NCBI GenBank assembly: GCA_949948775.1
Contig: CATLHC010000003.1
Location: forward strand, 1 to 64,000
Reading direction: 5' to 3'
Origin: an uncultured Oscillospiraceae bacterium
Lineage (GTDB): Bacteria; Bacillota; Clostridia; Oscillospirales; Oscillospiraceae
Length of the DNA: 64,000 nucleotides
This document shows positions 38,849 through 48,930 of the stretch, one piece after another (the first letter of the stretch is position 1; every line of letters starts with the position of its first letter). Made by a program: the position numbers and the translations under genes. Under the pieces are notes generated by a model, which was not told the DNA's origin, searched no databases, and saw only the letters and a list, made by a program, of their open reading frames with translations.

Positions 38849-41800
38849 GCTGACACGGGAACAGCTTGCCGCGGTGGAAAACCGGGGGGGCGACCTGCTG
38901 GTGTCCGCCGCCGCCGGGTCGGGCAAGACCCGTGTGCTGGTGGAGCGGCTGATGGGCTATGTGGAGCAGGGGGAGGACATCGACCGCTTTCTGGTCATCA
39001 CCTTCACCAAGGCCGCCGCCGCCGAGCTGCGCGACCGCATCGCTTCCGCCATCCACGCGTCCCTGGCCCGGAAGCCGGGGGACCGACACCTGCGGCGCAA
39101 CGCCACGCTGGTCTATCAAGCGCACATCTCTACCATAGACTCGTTCTGTCAGGACCTTCTGCGCCAATGGGGGCACCTGGCGGACCTGGACCCGGATTTC
39201 CGCGTGTGCGACGAGGCCGAGGAGGACGAGCTGCGCCGCCGTGCCCTGGAGGAGGTGCTGGAAGCCCGGTACGCGAATATTGCGGACGACGCTCCCTTCG
39301 CCGCCCTGGTGGACGCCCTGGCGGGGGAACGGGACGATCAGACTTTGGAGGACGTGATCCTGGACGTCCACAGCCGGGTCCAGGCCCAGACCGACCCGGT
39401 GGAATGGCTCAGGTCGCGCAGGCGGGATTTTGTTCTGCCCGAGGGCGTGGGCCCGGAGGACACCCCCTGGGGCCGGGTCCTGCTGGCGGACAGCCTTGAG
39501 CTGACCGGCTATTGGCTGGGAACTATGAAGTCTCTGCGGGATGAGATCTATTTTGACGAGCTGCTGAACAAAAACTACACCCCCACCCTGGGGGAGACCA
39601 TCGACGGGCTGGAAAAGCTGCGCGACGCGCTCAGCGAGGGCTGGGACGACGCGGCAGCCTGTTTCCCAATCCCCTTCCCCCGTCCGGGGATGAAACGGGG
39701 GGACTACGACGAGGGGCTGAAGGCCCGCCTGACCGCCCTGCGGGATGAGTGCAGGAAGCAGATGAAAAAGCTGGGGGAGCGGTTCGACGTGACGGCGGAC
39801 CAGGCCGTGGACGACCTGCGGGCCGTGGGCCCCGCCATGACGGCTCTGCTGGAGGTGACGGCGGAGTTTGACGGGGCGTTTGCCAAACTCAAGCAGCGCC
39901 GCCATCTCATCGACTTCGCCGACGGGGAGCATCTGGCGGTGCGGCTGCTGACAAACCCGGACGGGACGCCCTCCGGCCTGGCCCATGACGTGGGGAAGCA
40001 GTTTGTGGAGATCATGGTGGACGAGTATCAGGACACCAACGCCGTGCAGAACGCCATATTCGGGGCGCTGTCCGCCGGCGACAACCTGTTTATGGTGGGG
40101 GACGTGAAGCAGTCCATCTACCGCTTCCGGCTGGCGGAGCCGGGGATTTTTCTGGACAAGTACCAGCGCTTTGCTCCGGCGGAGGAGGCCGCGCCGGGAG
40201 AAGGGCGGAAGATTCTGCTGTCGGACAATTTCCGCTCCCGGCCCGAGGTGCTGGACGGGGCAAATTTCATCTTCCGAAACGTGATGACACGCACGGCCGG
40301 AGAGCTGGACTACACCGAGGCCGAGGCACTGCGGCCGGGGCGGGCGGACCTGCCTCCGGACGAGCGGTACCGGGTGGAGCTGAACTGCGTGGATCTGTCC
40401 ACCCTCACCGACGACGGGGAGGAGGAAAAGACGGACAAAGACCTGGTGGTTGCCCGTGCCGCCGCCAGACGCGTCCGGGCGCTGCTGGACAGCGGCCTGC
40501 CCATCGGGGAGCGCCCGGTCCGGGCGGAGGACATCGTCATCCTTCTGCGCTCACCGGGTCCCGTGCTGCGGTATTATGCCGCCGCCCTGGATGAACAGGG
40601 CATCCCCTGGTCCGCTGACGGAGGGCGGGAATTTTTCGGCACCACGGAAATCTCCGTAGCCGTCGCGCTGCTCCAGGTGCTGGACAATCCCCGGCAGGAT
40701 GTGGCGCTGCTGGCGGCGCTGCGCTCGCCGCTGTTCAATTTCACTCCGGACCGGCTGGCCCGCCTGCGGGCGGGGAGCCGGGGGACGGTGTATGACTGCC
40801 TGACCGCCGGGGCCGAGCGGGGGGAGGAGGACTGCGTGTCCTTCCTGACCCTTCTGTCCGAGCTGCGGGAGCTGGCGGCGGAGGAGAGCAGCCACCGCCT
40901 GCTGTGGTACATCTACGGCAGGCTGGACGTGCCCGCCGTGTTCGCCGCCATGCCCGACGGACAGCGCCGTCGGGCCAATCTGATGGCCCTGTACGACGAG
41001 GCGTGCCGGTTCGAGAGCGGCGGGCATCGGGGCTTGATGGCCTTCCTGCTCCACCTGAGCCGGATGGCGGAAAACGGCTTGACGGTGCCCGTGCCGGGCG
41101 GCGAGACCGGGGGCGTGCGCATTTTGTCCATCCACAAGTCCAAGGGGCTGGAGTTCCCGGTGGTGCTGGTATGCGGCCTGGACCGGCAGTTCAACGAGGC
41201 GGACGCCAAGTCTACCATCCTGTTCCACCCAGACCTGGGCCTGGGCCCCAAGCGCACCGACCGGGCGCGGGGGGTGCGCTACACCACTATCGCTAGGGAC
41301 GCGGTGGCATTGCGGCTGCGGCGGCAGCTCCGGGCGGAGGAGATGCGGCTTTTGTACGTGGCCATGACCCGCGCCGAGCACAAGCTGATCCTGTTCTCCG
41401 CCGTCAACGGCCGGGGCGGGAGTCTGGCCGGACTGGCGGGGCAGGCCCAGTGTCCGCCGCCCCCCCGTCAGATGGCCGAGGCCCGGTCCATGGCGGATTG
41501 GGTGCTCTCACCCGTGCTTTGCCGGAGGGACAGTACGCCGCTCTGGTCGGATCTGGACGTTCCCCGGCCTCAGCCGCCTGAAAATGAGGGGTATCCCTGG
41601 GACATCCGCCTGCTGTCCGGGGCGGATTACGAGCGGGACCAGGGACAGGGAGCCGCAGCAGGGGAGACGCCCGCCTCCGCCGTGCCCGAGGGTCTAGCGG
41701 AGTGGCTGAGCTGGCGCTATCCCCACACGGCGTCTGCGGCCATTGCCTCCAAGCTGACCGCCACCCAGCTCAAGGGCCGGGAAAAGGACGCGGAGGCGGC

Positions 41801-42392
41801 GGAAAACAGCGTGGAGCTGCGCCCCGCAGCGCCTCAGACCACGCTGCGCCGCCCGGTGTTTGAGGGACAGCGGCCCCTCACCCCCGCCCAGCGGGGCACC
41901 GCCCTGCATATGGTGATGCAGTACCTGAACTATGACCGCACCGGCAGCTTTGGGGAGATCGCCGACGAGGTCACCCGGCTGGTGGAGGGACGGTACATCA
42001 CTCCCCAGCAGGGGAACGCCGTCAACCCGGCGGACATCCTGGCCTTTTTTCGCTCCGAGCTGGGGCTGCGGCTGCGCCGCTCGGCGCGGGTGGAGCGGGA
42101 GTTCAAATTCTCCCTGCTGGCTCCCGCGGCGGACTACTACCCCGAGGCCGGGCCGGGGGAGGAGGTGCTCCTCCAGGGCGTGGTGGACTGCTGGTTTATC
42201 GAGGAGGACGGGGCCGCCACCGTGGTGGACTTCAAGACCGACCGGGTGAGCGAAAGCGCCGTGGACCACAGGGCGGAGGACTACCGCCCCCAGCTGGACG
42301 CCTACACCCGGGCCTTGTCCCAGGCGGCGGGGGTGGAGGTGGCCCGCCGTTACCTGTGGTTTTTCAGCGCAGGACGGGCGATAGAAGTATAG
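38832..42392 (+). CDS. addA: ATP-dependent helicase/nuclease subunit A
   Basis: UvrD-type: VSAAAGSGKTRVLVERL, VDEYQDTNAVQ, SIHKSKGLEFPVV, AMTRAEHKL; C-terminal nuclease VVDFKTD. Confidence 0.95.
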   Translation: MSMAIELTREQLAAVENRGGDLLVSAAAGSGKTRVLVERLMGYVEQGEDIDRFLVITFTKAAAAELRDRIASAIHASLARKPGDRHLRRNATLVYQAHISTIDSFCQDLLRQWGHLADLDPDFRVCDEAEEDELRRRALEEVLEARYANIADDAPFAALVDALAGERDDQTLEDVILDVHSRVQAQTDPVEWLRSRRRDFVLPEGVGPEDTPWGRVLLADSLELTGYWLGTMKSLRDEIYFDELLNKNYTPTLGETIDGLEKLRDALSEGWDDAAACFPIPFPRPGMKRGDYDEGLKARLTALRDECRKQMKKLGERFDVTADQAVDDLRAVGPAMTALLEVTAEFDGAFAKLKQRRHLIDFADGEHLAVRLLTNPDGTPSGLAHDVGKQFVEIMVDEYQDTNAVQNAIFGALSAGDNLFMVGDVKQSIYRFRLAEPGIFLDKYQRFAPAEEAAPGEGRKILLSDNFRSRPEVLDGANFIFRNVMTRTAGELDYTEAEALRPGRADLPPDERYRVELNCVDLSTLTDDGEEEKTDKDLVVARAAARRVRALLDSGLPIGERPVRAEDIVILLRSPGPVLRYYAAALDEQGIPWSADGGREFFGTTEISVAVALLQVLDNPRQDVALLAALRSPLFNFTPDRLARLRAGSRGTVYDCLTAGAERGEEDCVSFLTLLSELRELAAEESSHRLLWYIYGRLDVPAVFAAMPDGQRRRANLMALYDEACRFESGGHRGLMAFLLHLSRMAENGLTVPVPGGETGGVRILSIHKSKGLEFPVVLVCGLDRQFNEADAKSTILFHPDLGLGPKRTDRARGVRYTTIARDAVALRLRRQLRAEEMRLLYVAMTRAEHKLILFSAVNGRGGSLAGLAGQAQCPPPPRQMAEARSMADWVLSPVLCRRDSTPLWSDLDVPRPQPPENEGYPWDIRLLSGADYERDQGQGAAAGETPASAVPEGLAEWLSWRYPHTASAAIASKLTATQLKGREKDAEAAENSVELRPAAPQTTLRRPVFEGQRPLTPAQRGTALHMVMQYLNYDRTGSFGEIADEVTRLVEGRYITPQQGNAVNPADILAFFRSELGLRLRRSARVEREFKFSLLAPAADYYPEAGPGEEVLLQGVVDCWFIEEDGAATVVDFKTDRVSESAVDHRAEDYRPQLDAYTRALSQAAGVEVARRYLWFFSAGRAIEV

Positions 42393-42666
42393 GGGCCCCC
42401 GCAAAAGCGCCCCTCAGCTTTTGTGGGGGAGAGGAGGGGCAAGGGAGCGGGTGGAGCTTTCGCCGAAGGCGGAAGCGGAACAGAGCGGACTTTGCCCCGA
42501 CGACAGCGCGGGCCGGGCGGTGGAGCTGTAGCGGACGAGAAAAAGATTTGGGAAATCGAAAAAAGTCCTTGCATTTTGCCGCGAGACATGATAAGATACG
42601 GTTTGCGTTTACAAGGAGCCTTTGCGCTCCTGGACTTTTGGTATCGACAGAAAGAGGTGAATTCCC

Positions 42667-42867
42667 ATGAAGGAAGGCATCCATCCCAAGTATCAGCAGA
42701 CCACCATTACGTGCGCCTGCGGCAACGTGATTGAGACTGGCTCGACGAAGAAGGACATCAAGGTGGAAGTCTGCTCCAAGTGTCACCCCTTCTACACCGG
42801 CAAGCAGAAGATGGTGGATACCGGCGGACGTGTCAGCCGCTTCAACAAGAAGTTCGGTCTGGGCTAA
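42667..42867 (+). CDS. rpmE: 50S ribosomal protein L31 (zinc-type, four Cys)
   Basis: [20 protein letters not shown]...[13 protein letters not shown]. Confidence 0.96.
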   Translation: MKEGIHPKYQQTTITCACGNVIETGSTKKDIKVEVCSKCHPFYTGKQKMVDTGGRVSRFNKKFGLG

Positions 42868-42882
42868 TGCCTGTCAGTTCAA

Positions 42883-42922
42883 AGACCCGTTGCAAGCAAT
42901 TGCGGCGGGTCTTTCTCTTTTT
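42883..42922 (+). terminator. Terminator of rpmE
   Basis: gacccgttgcaagcaattgcggcgggtctttctctttttt. Confidence 0.8.
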
Positions 42923-42968
42923 TCCGCCGGACGCATATACTAAGCTATCAATGAGGAGGTATCCCGCC

Positions 42969-43469
42969 ATGTTTCAAAAAGTTGATCCGAAAAGCCTGAA
43001 CCTTAACCCCTTCTCCATGCTGGACGACCGGTGGATGCTGGTCACCGCCGGAACGCCGGAGCGGTGCAACACCATGACTGCCTCCTGGGGCGCTCTGGGC
43101 GTTCTGTGGGGTGTGCCCATGGCCACCGCCTATGTGCGGCCCCAGCGGTACACCAACCAGTTCATGAAGGAGAGCGAGTATTTTACCCTGTCCTTCTTTT
43201 CGGAGGAGTACCGCCCTCAGCTGAACCTGTGCGGCTCCAAGAGCGGGCGGGACATCGACAAGGTAAAGGAGTGCGGCTTTACAGTTGCGGCCGGGGCGGG
43301 GAACGCGCCCTATTTTGAGCAGGCGGAGTTGGTGCTGGTGTGCCGCAAGCGTATGGAGATGCCCATGGACCCCACAGCCGTGCCGGAGGACGTGAAGGAG
43401 AAGTCCTACCACGACGATTTCCATGATATTTACTGGGGGGAGATTGTGGAGGTACTGAAAAAGGTGTGA
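42969..43469 (+). CDS. Flavin reductase-like (flavoredoxin) protein
   Basis: VTAGTPERCNTMTASWGALGVLWG; RBS gaggagg; start at 42969. Confidence 0.85.
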   Translation: MFQKVDPKSLNLNPFSMLDDRWMLVTAGTPERCNTMTASWGALGVLWGVPMATAYVRPQRYTNQFMKESEYFTLSFFSEEYRPQLNLCGSKSGRDIDKVKECGFTVAAGAGNAPYFEQAELVLVCRKRMEMPMDPTAVPEDVKEKSYHDDFHDIYWGEIVEVLKKV

Positions 43470-43489
43470 AATAGGCCGGTTTGGGGTAA

Positions 43490-43521
43490 AAAAGGGTCCC
43501 CGTGCTGCGGAGACCCCTTTC
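43490..43521. terminator. Terminator between convergent genes
   Basis: aaaaaagggtccccgtgctgcggagacccctttc. Confidence 0.75.
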
Positions 43522-43523
43522 GT

Positions 43524-44339
43524 TTACTCGACCTGTTCGATTGTCAGAGTGTAAGCGTCCATCCCAGGCAGGACGGACAAGATGGATTTCACCAGGGCTG
43601 CGGCTTCCTCGTCGGCTTTGGTGAGAAGCCCTTGGCCGATGGCTCGCTGTTCCATGATAAGCTTCTGCTCGGCAATAAACTCGTTATAATTATCAAATGT
43701 GACTTCGTTGAAAAGCCCGTTTTTTACCTCGACGACTGTGATGCTCTCTTGAGGGATGTTGTTGTCAGTGATCTGGCTGGGAGGCAGGGTGACGGTGATG
43801 GTTTGATTTTCATCATCTATGACAATATCAGCCTGACTTAAATCCACACCAGCTTTGATAGTCCCGTCGTAGGTTACAAGGATACTGTTCCCACTGAAGG
43901 GCCTTTCGATGCCCCATAGCCATGTTGCACTGCTTTCCCTTTTGTCTGCGTTGGTGTAGATGTATTCCTGTGTCACCAACTCTCGAATAGAGCCAAGCTG
44001 CTCCACCACGGTTTCACGGGTGATGATAGGAATCGTGGAGTGGGAATCGGCTTCCGGAGCCCTGTCTTTTAATGCTTCGATCAATTGATTTTGCCGCTCC
44101 AACTGTACTTCCTGCTGCTCAAGCTGTTCTTGCAGTTCCTTTTGGCTGTTATTAGAAAACCACAAAACCAACAACAGAATTACGAAAACAACTCCTACCA
44201 GTAAAATGACTGCTAATTTGCGGTGGTTCAAAACCCGTCTTATTGTTTTTGTAATTCCTTTTCTGCCATCTGTATCCTCGATAACTTCCCCCAAATCCTC
44301 ATCAAAGACATCTAAATCATACCTTTTGCGTGGTGCCAT
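43524..44339 (-). CDS. DUF4230 domain protein, N-terminal TM anchor
   Basis: MAPRKRYDLDVFDE...TM...VEQLGSIRELVTQEYIYT; listed start trimmed. Confidence 0.75.
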   Translation of the reverse strand: MAPRKRYDLDVFDEDLGEVIEDTDGRKGITKTIRRVLNHRKLAVILLVGVVFVILLLVLWFSNNSQKELQEQLEQQEVQLERQNQLIEALKDRAPEADSHSTIPIITRETVVEQLGSIRELVTQEYIYTNADKRESSATWLWGIERPFSGNSILVTYDGTIKAGVDLSQADIVIDDENQTITVTLPPSQITDNNIPQESITVVEVKNGLFNEVTFDNYNEFIAEQKLIMEQRAIGQGLLTKADEEAAALVKSILSVLPGMDAYTLTIEQVE

Positions 44340-44486
44340 GTTAAGACCTCCCTGTTGTGTTCTTTGTTCGGACAACGTCCCCCCTAATAGTGCATGAAAT
44401 TTTTGCGAGTGAGAAATTTGCATTCCACCGCCGCCCCAGGGGGCTTGCGCCCCCGAGGCAGAGCTTGCGCTCCCAAGGACTGCGGG

Positions 44487-44719
44487 GGAAAACAAAAACG
44501 CAGAGCAGGGCGAACCCTACACTGCGTAAGAAGCAAAGCTCTCATGCACACAACGGTGGGAAAACACAACAGCAAAACCCGCCCCTTGCGTGAAGGGCCG
44601 GAATGTCGTATAATACCCATGTGGTGTGGCCGATATTGGCCATTGTGTAGGTGGTGCTCTCACCTGCGCAGGCTTGCGGGTGTTGGCGCACCCGCAAGCT
44701 GCCGCATTTTTGTTTTTCC
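44487..44719 (-). ncRNA. Candidate structured ncRNA, copy 2
   Basis: Minus promoter TTGCAT-17-TATAAT (44754..44726); terminator ACGCAGTGTAGGGTTCGCCCTGCTCTGCGTTTTTGTTTT; 5' GGAAAAACAAAAATGC pairs with 3' GCGTTTTTGTTTTCC; aligns with locus 24238-24443. Confidence 0.75.
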
Positions 44720-44725
44720 AAGTCG

Positions 44726-44754
44726 ATTATAGCAGAAAGGCGTCGGCAATGCAA
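44726..44754 (-). promoter_or_regulatory. Promoter of candidate ncRNA copy 2
   Basis: TTGCAT, 17-bp spacer, TATAAT. Confidence 0.8.
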
Positions 44755-44827
44755 GGGAAAAACCTAAGACCCGCTCTGTTTTGACACCCCAGGTATAAAT
44801 TGAAGAAAACGAGGTATTTTACCCTAT

Positions 44828-46090
44828 ATGTTTGACAAAACCCAAGTAAAAGAGATCAACCGGGCCATTTTGGTGGGCCTCAGCGCCCCCTGCCTCACCC
44901 GGGAGGAGAACGCCAGGTCGGAGTCCCTGGAGGAGCTGGCCGCCCTGCTGGACACGGCGGGGGGCGAGTGCCTGGCCACGGTGCTGCAAAACAAATCCGC
45001 CCCCGACCCCCGCACCTTCGTGGGCGAGGGCAAGGCGGCGGAAATCCGCGAGCTGGTTCAGAGCCTGGGGGCGGATATCGTCATCTTCGACAACCCCCTG
45101 TCCCCTTCTCAGCAAAGGGTGCTCACCGAGGAGCTGGGGGTGACGGTCATGGACCGCTCCGCCCTCATCCTGGACATTTTTGCCAAGCGGGCCAGGACCA
45201 GCGAGGGGCGCTTGCAGGTGGCCCTGGCCCAGTACAAATACCTCCTGCCCCGGCTCACTGGCATGTGGAAGCACCTGGAGCGCCAGGAGGGCGCCATCGG
45301 CACCCGGGGACCCGGCGAGACCCAGATGGAGACGGACCGGCGGATCATCCACCGGAAAATCGACAAGCTGGAGGCGGACCTAAAGGACGTGCGCCGGGTC
45401 CGGGCCACCCAGCGGGAGCGGCGGGAGAAAAATGAGGTCCCGGTGGTGGCCATCGTGGGGTATACCAACGCGGGCAAGTCCACCCTGCTCAACGCCCTCA
45501 CCGGGTCGGATATCCCGGCCAACGACCGGCTGTTTGACACCCTGGACACCACCACCCGGATGCTGGAAATTTCAGATACCTGCACCGTGCTGATTTCCGA
45601 TACCGTGGGTTTCATCTCCAAGCTGCCCCACCAGCTGGTGGACGCCTTCAAGGCCACCCTGGAGGAGCTGACCTTCGCCGACCTGCTCCTCCACGTCATC
45701 GACGCCTCCGATCCCCACTGGCGGGAGCAGGCCGAGGTGGTGGACAGGCTTATCCAGGAGCTGGGGGCCGCCGAGACGCCCCGGCTGGAGGTGTTCAACA
45801 AGTGTGACAAGTTCGTGGGGGACATCCTGCCCCACGGGGCGGACATGGTGTCCATCTCCGCCAAGACCGGGGCGGGGATTGATACCCTGCTGTCCGCCAT
45901 CGAGAAGCGGCTGGACGCCGGGGTACGCCGGGTGGAGCTGCGCCTGCCCTACGACAAGGGCGGGGTTCTGGACCAGCTCTACCGGGAGGCCAAGGTGGAA
46001 CGGGTGGACTACGGCGAAACCATTGAGGTCACCGCCCTGTGCGCCCCCAAGACGCTGGGGCAGGTGGCGGACTATCTGTCGGACCGCTGA
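44828..46090 (+). CDS. hflX: GTPase HflX
   Basis: GPGETQMETDRR, GYTNAGKSTLLNALTGSD, DTVGFISKLPH. Confidence 0.95.
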   Translation: MFDKTQVKEINRAILVGLSAPCLTREENARSESLEELAALLDTAGGECLATVLQNKSAPDPRTFVGEGKAAEIRELVQSLGADIVIFDNPLSPSQQRVLTEELGVTVMDRSALILDIFAKRARTSEGRLQVALAQYKYLLPRLTGMWKHLERQEGAIGTRGPGETQMETDRRIIHRKIDKLEADLKDVRRVRATQRERREKNEVPVVAIVGYTNAGKSTLLNALTGSDIPANDRLFDTLDTTTRMLEISDTCTVLISDTVGFISKLPHQLVDAFKATLEELTFADLLLHVIDASDPHWREQAEVVDRLIQELGAAETPRLEVFNKCDKFVGDILPHGADMVSISAKTGAGIDTLLSAIEKRLDAGVRRVELRLPYDKGGVLDQLYREAKVERVDYGETIEVTALCAPKTLGQVADYLSDR

Positions 46091-46104
46091 GGGAGGGCGC
46101 GGGT

Positions 46105-46731
46105 ATGGTGAGAGAGCTTGACCCTGGAGGACCCGGACGCTGGGCGGCCTTCGCCCTTTGGAAGAACGCCCCCCAGCCCATGGTCACCCTGTTCAAGACC
46201 CTGGACGTGACCCGGCTGGTCAAGCTGAGCCGGAGGCGGGGCCTGAAATTCAACATGCTGCTGTGCTGGTGCGTGGGCAGGGCGGCAGCCCAGACGGAGG
46301 AATTTTTTACCCTCCCCGTGGGGGATACGCTGATGCGGTACGACCGCCTGGCTGTCAGCACGGTGGTGATCCTGGCAAACGGGGACGTCAGTACCTGCGA
46401 CATCCCGTTTTCCGACAGCTTGAAGCAGTTCGAGCGGGACTACCTGTCCCTGACCGGACGGGTCCAGGCCAGCGGCGAACCCTATGACCTGAGCGGGAGC
46501 CATATGGTGGTCGGCACCTCCGCCCTGGCGGGGTATGACATTGACGGGGCGGTGAACGTCTACGCCGGGATCTACAACAACCCCTTTTTGATCTGGGGAA
46601 AGTACCGTAAAAAACTGTGGCGGTTGAAGCTGCCCATCTCCTTCCAGTTCCACCACGCCCAGATGGACGGCGTCCCCGCCGCCCGATTCCTGGACTGCCT
46701 CCAGGGGGAGCTCAACGCCCTGGGGGCATGA
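46105..46731 (+). CDS. CatA-like O-acetyltransferase (chloramphenicol acetyltransferase fold)
   Basis: Active-site-like FHHAQMDGVPAARFL; start at 46105. Confidence 0.8.
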   Translation: MVRELDPGGPGRWAAFALWKNAPQPMVTLFKTLDVTRLVKLSRRRGLKFNMLLCWCVGRAAAQTEEFFTLPVGDTLMRYDRLAVSTVVILANGDVSTCDIPFSDSLKQFERDYLSLTGRVQASGEPYDLSGSHMVVGTSALAGYDIDGAVNVYAGIYNNPFLIWGKYRKKLWRLKLPISFQFHHAQMDGVPAARFLDCLQGELNALGA

Positions 46732-46744
46732 GTGGACAAAACAG

Positions 46745-46776
46745 AGGAAAGCCCAAAATCCGGGCTTTCCTTTTTT
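46745..46776 (+). terminator. Terminator
   Basis: aggaaagcccaaaatccgggctttccttttttgc. Confidence 0.88.
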
Positions 46777-46877
46777 GCTTTAGCGTGGTATACTAATTGG
46801 AACAGGGCTGTTCGCCGAAATGTTAAGATACAAAAAGTATAAATTACATAAAATATGACGATGAGGATAGAAGACAC

Positions 46878-47666
46878 ATGAAAATCGTGGTGAAAGTGGG
46901 CACCTCCACCCTGGCCCACCCCACCGGGCGGCTGAATATCCGCCGGGTGGAGGAGCTGGTGAAGGTGCTGTCCGATTTGAAAAACGGGGGACACCGGCTG
47001 GTGCTGGTGTCCTCGGGGGCCATCGGCATGGGGGTGGGCAAACTGAATTTGCCCGGCCGCCCGGCGGATATGCCCACCAAGCAGGCCGCCGCCGCCGTGG
47101 GCCAGTGCGAGCTGATGTACACCTATGACAAGCTGTTCGGGGAGTACAGCCACACCGTGGCTCAGCTGCTGCTGACGGCGGAGGATGTGAATTTCCCCCG
47201 GCGGCGGCAGAACTTTGAAAACGCCATCAACCGCCTGCTGGAGCTGGGCGTCCTGCCCGTTGTCAACGAGAACGACGCGGTGGCCACCGACGAGGTGGGC
47301 GTGTCCACCACCATTGGGGAGAACGACACCCTGTCCGCCATTGTGGCCCAGTGCGTGGGGGCGCAGCTGCTCATCCTGCTCAGCGACATCGACGGGCTGT
47401 ACACCGCCGACCCCCGCAGGGACGCCCATGCCGCCCTTATCCCCGAGGTGCGGGAGATCACCCCCGAGCTGCGGGCGTTGGCGGGCGCCCCCGGCTCCGC
47501 CCTGGGCAGCGGGGGGATGGCCACCAAGCTGAAGGCGGCGGAAATCGCCATGGCCTGCGGCTGCGACATGGTCATCGCCAACGGTCGGCACCCTGAGCTG
47601 CTGTATGACATCGCGGAGGGCCGGCACACCGGCACCCGCTTCATCGGAAGGAGAGAGGAAGCGTGA
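46878..47666 (+). CDS. proB: Glutamate 5-kinase
   Basis: [40 protein letters not shown]. Confidence 0.94.
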   Translation: MKIVVKVGTSTLAHPTGRLNIRRVEELVKVLSDLKNGGHRLVLVSSGAIGMGVGKLNLPGRPADMPTKQAAAAVGQCELMYTYDKLFGEYSHTVAQLLLTAEDVNFPRRRQNFENAINRLLELGVLPVVNENDAVATDEVGVSTTIGENDTLSAIVAQCVGAQLLILLSDIDGLYTADPRRDAHAALIPEVREITPELRALAGAPGSALGSGGMATKLKAAEIAMACGCDMVIANGRHPELLYDIAEGRHTGTRFIGRREEA

Positions 47667-48919
47667 CCACGCTGGAAATCCTACGGCGGGCCAAGGGCGC
47701 GAAGGGCGCCATGGCCCTGGCCGGCCCTGACGTAAAAAACGGCGCGTTAGCCGCCATGGCCAACGCGCTGGAGGAAAACGCCGCCGCCATTCTGGAGGCC
47801 AACGCCCTGGATTTGGAGGCGGCAAAGGGCACCATCTCCGACGTAATGCTGGACCGTCTGGTCCTCAGCCCGGAGCGAATCCGCGGCATGGCCGACGGTG
47901 TGCGGGAGGTGGAGGCCCTGGCCGACCCGGTGGGCCTGGTGCTCCGCCGGGAGGTGCGGCCCAACGGGCTGGTCATCGAAAAGACCTCCGTGCCCATGGG
48001 GGTGGTGGCCATCATCTATGAGAGCCGCCCCAACGTCACCTCCGACGCGGCGGCGCTGGCGCTGAAGGCGGGGTCCGCCTGCGTCCTGCGCTGCGGCAAG
48101 GAGGCCCACCGCTCCGCCGCCGCCATCGTGGCGGCTCTGCGTCAGGGCCTTACCACCGCCGGACTGCCCCAGGACGCGCTGGGGCTGGTGGAGGACACCT
48201 CCCGGCAGTCCGCCAACGAGCTGATGACCGCCTCCGGGCTGGTGGACCTGCTGATCCCCCGGGGAGGCGCGGGGCTGATCCGGGCCTGTGTGGACAACGC
48301 CACGGTTCCCGTCATTGAGACGGGCACCGGCATCTGCCACGTCTATGTGGACAAGGACGCGGACCTGGACATGGCCCTGACCATCATAGAGAACGCCAAG
48401 TGCTCCCGGCCCAGCGTGTGCAACGCCGCCGAGGTCTGCCTGGTCCATGAGGCCGTGGCGGAAACCTTCCTGCCCCGGCTGAGGGAGCGGCTGGTGGACG
48501 CGCGCGCCGCCCGGGGCCTGCCCCCAGTGGAGCTGCGGCTGGATGAAAAAGCCGCGTCTATCATCCCCGGCACCCTCGCCGGGCCGGATGACTTCGACAC
48601 CGAATTTTTGGACTATATCCTGGGTGTCAAGGTGGTGGACGGCGCGGACTCCGCCGCCGCCCACATCGCCGCCCACTCCACCGGCCACTCGGAGGCCATT
48701 GTCACGACAAACAAGGACACCGCCCACCGGTTTACCACCCTGGTGGACTCCGCCGCCGTGTATTGGAACGCCTCCACCCGGTTTACCGATGGAGGCGTAT
48801 TCGGGCTGGGGTGCGAGATGGGCATTTCCACCCAGCGGCTCCATGCCCGGGGACCCATGGGGCTGGCGGAGCTGTGCACGTATAAGTATGTTGTGAGGGG
48901 GACGGGGCAGGTGAGATAG
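47663..48919 (+). CDS. proA: Glutamate-5-semialdehyde dehydrogenase
   Basis: [35 protein letters not shown]. Confidence 0.95.
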   Translation: MTTLEILRRAKGAKGAMALAGPDVKNGALAAMANALEENAAAILEANALDLEAAKGTISDVMLDRLVLSPERIRGMADGVREVEALADPVGLVLRREVRPNGLVIEKTSVPMGVVAIIYESRPNVTSDAAALALKAGSACVLRCGKEAHRSAAAIVAALRQGLTTAGLPQDALGLVEDTSRQSANELMTASGLVDLLIPRGGAGLIRACVDNATVPVIETGTGICHVYVDKDADLDMALTIIENAKCSRPSVCNAAEVCLVHEAVAETFLPRLRERLVDARAARGLPPVELRLDEKAASIIPGTLAGPDDFDTEFLDYILGVKVVDGADSAAAHIAAHSTGHSEAIVTTNKDTAHRFTTLVDSAAVYWNASTRFTDGGVFGLGCEMGISTQRLHARGPMGLAELCTYKYVVRGTGQVR

Positions 48920-48930
48920 CCTCACCCGTT

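Noticed and set aside
35729-38926. 1065-aa minus-strand ORF opposite addB
   Set aside because: Low-complexity His/Gln/Pro/Gly-rich antisense frame typical of high-GC DNA; the plus-strand addB has clear family motifs.
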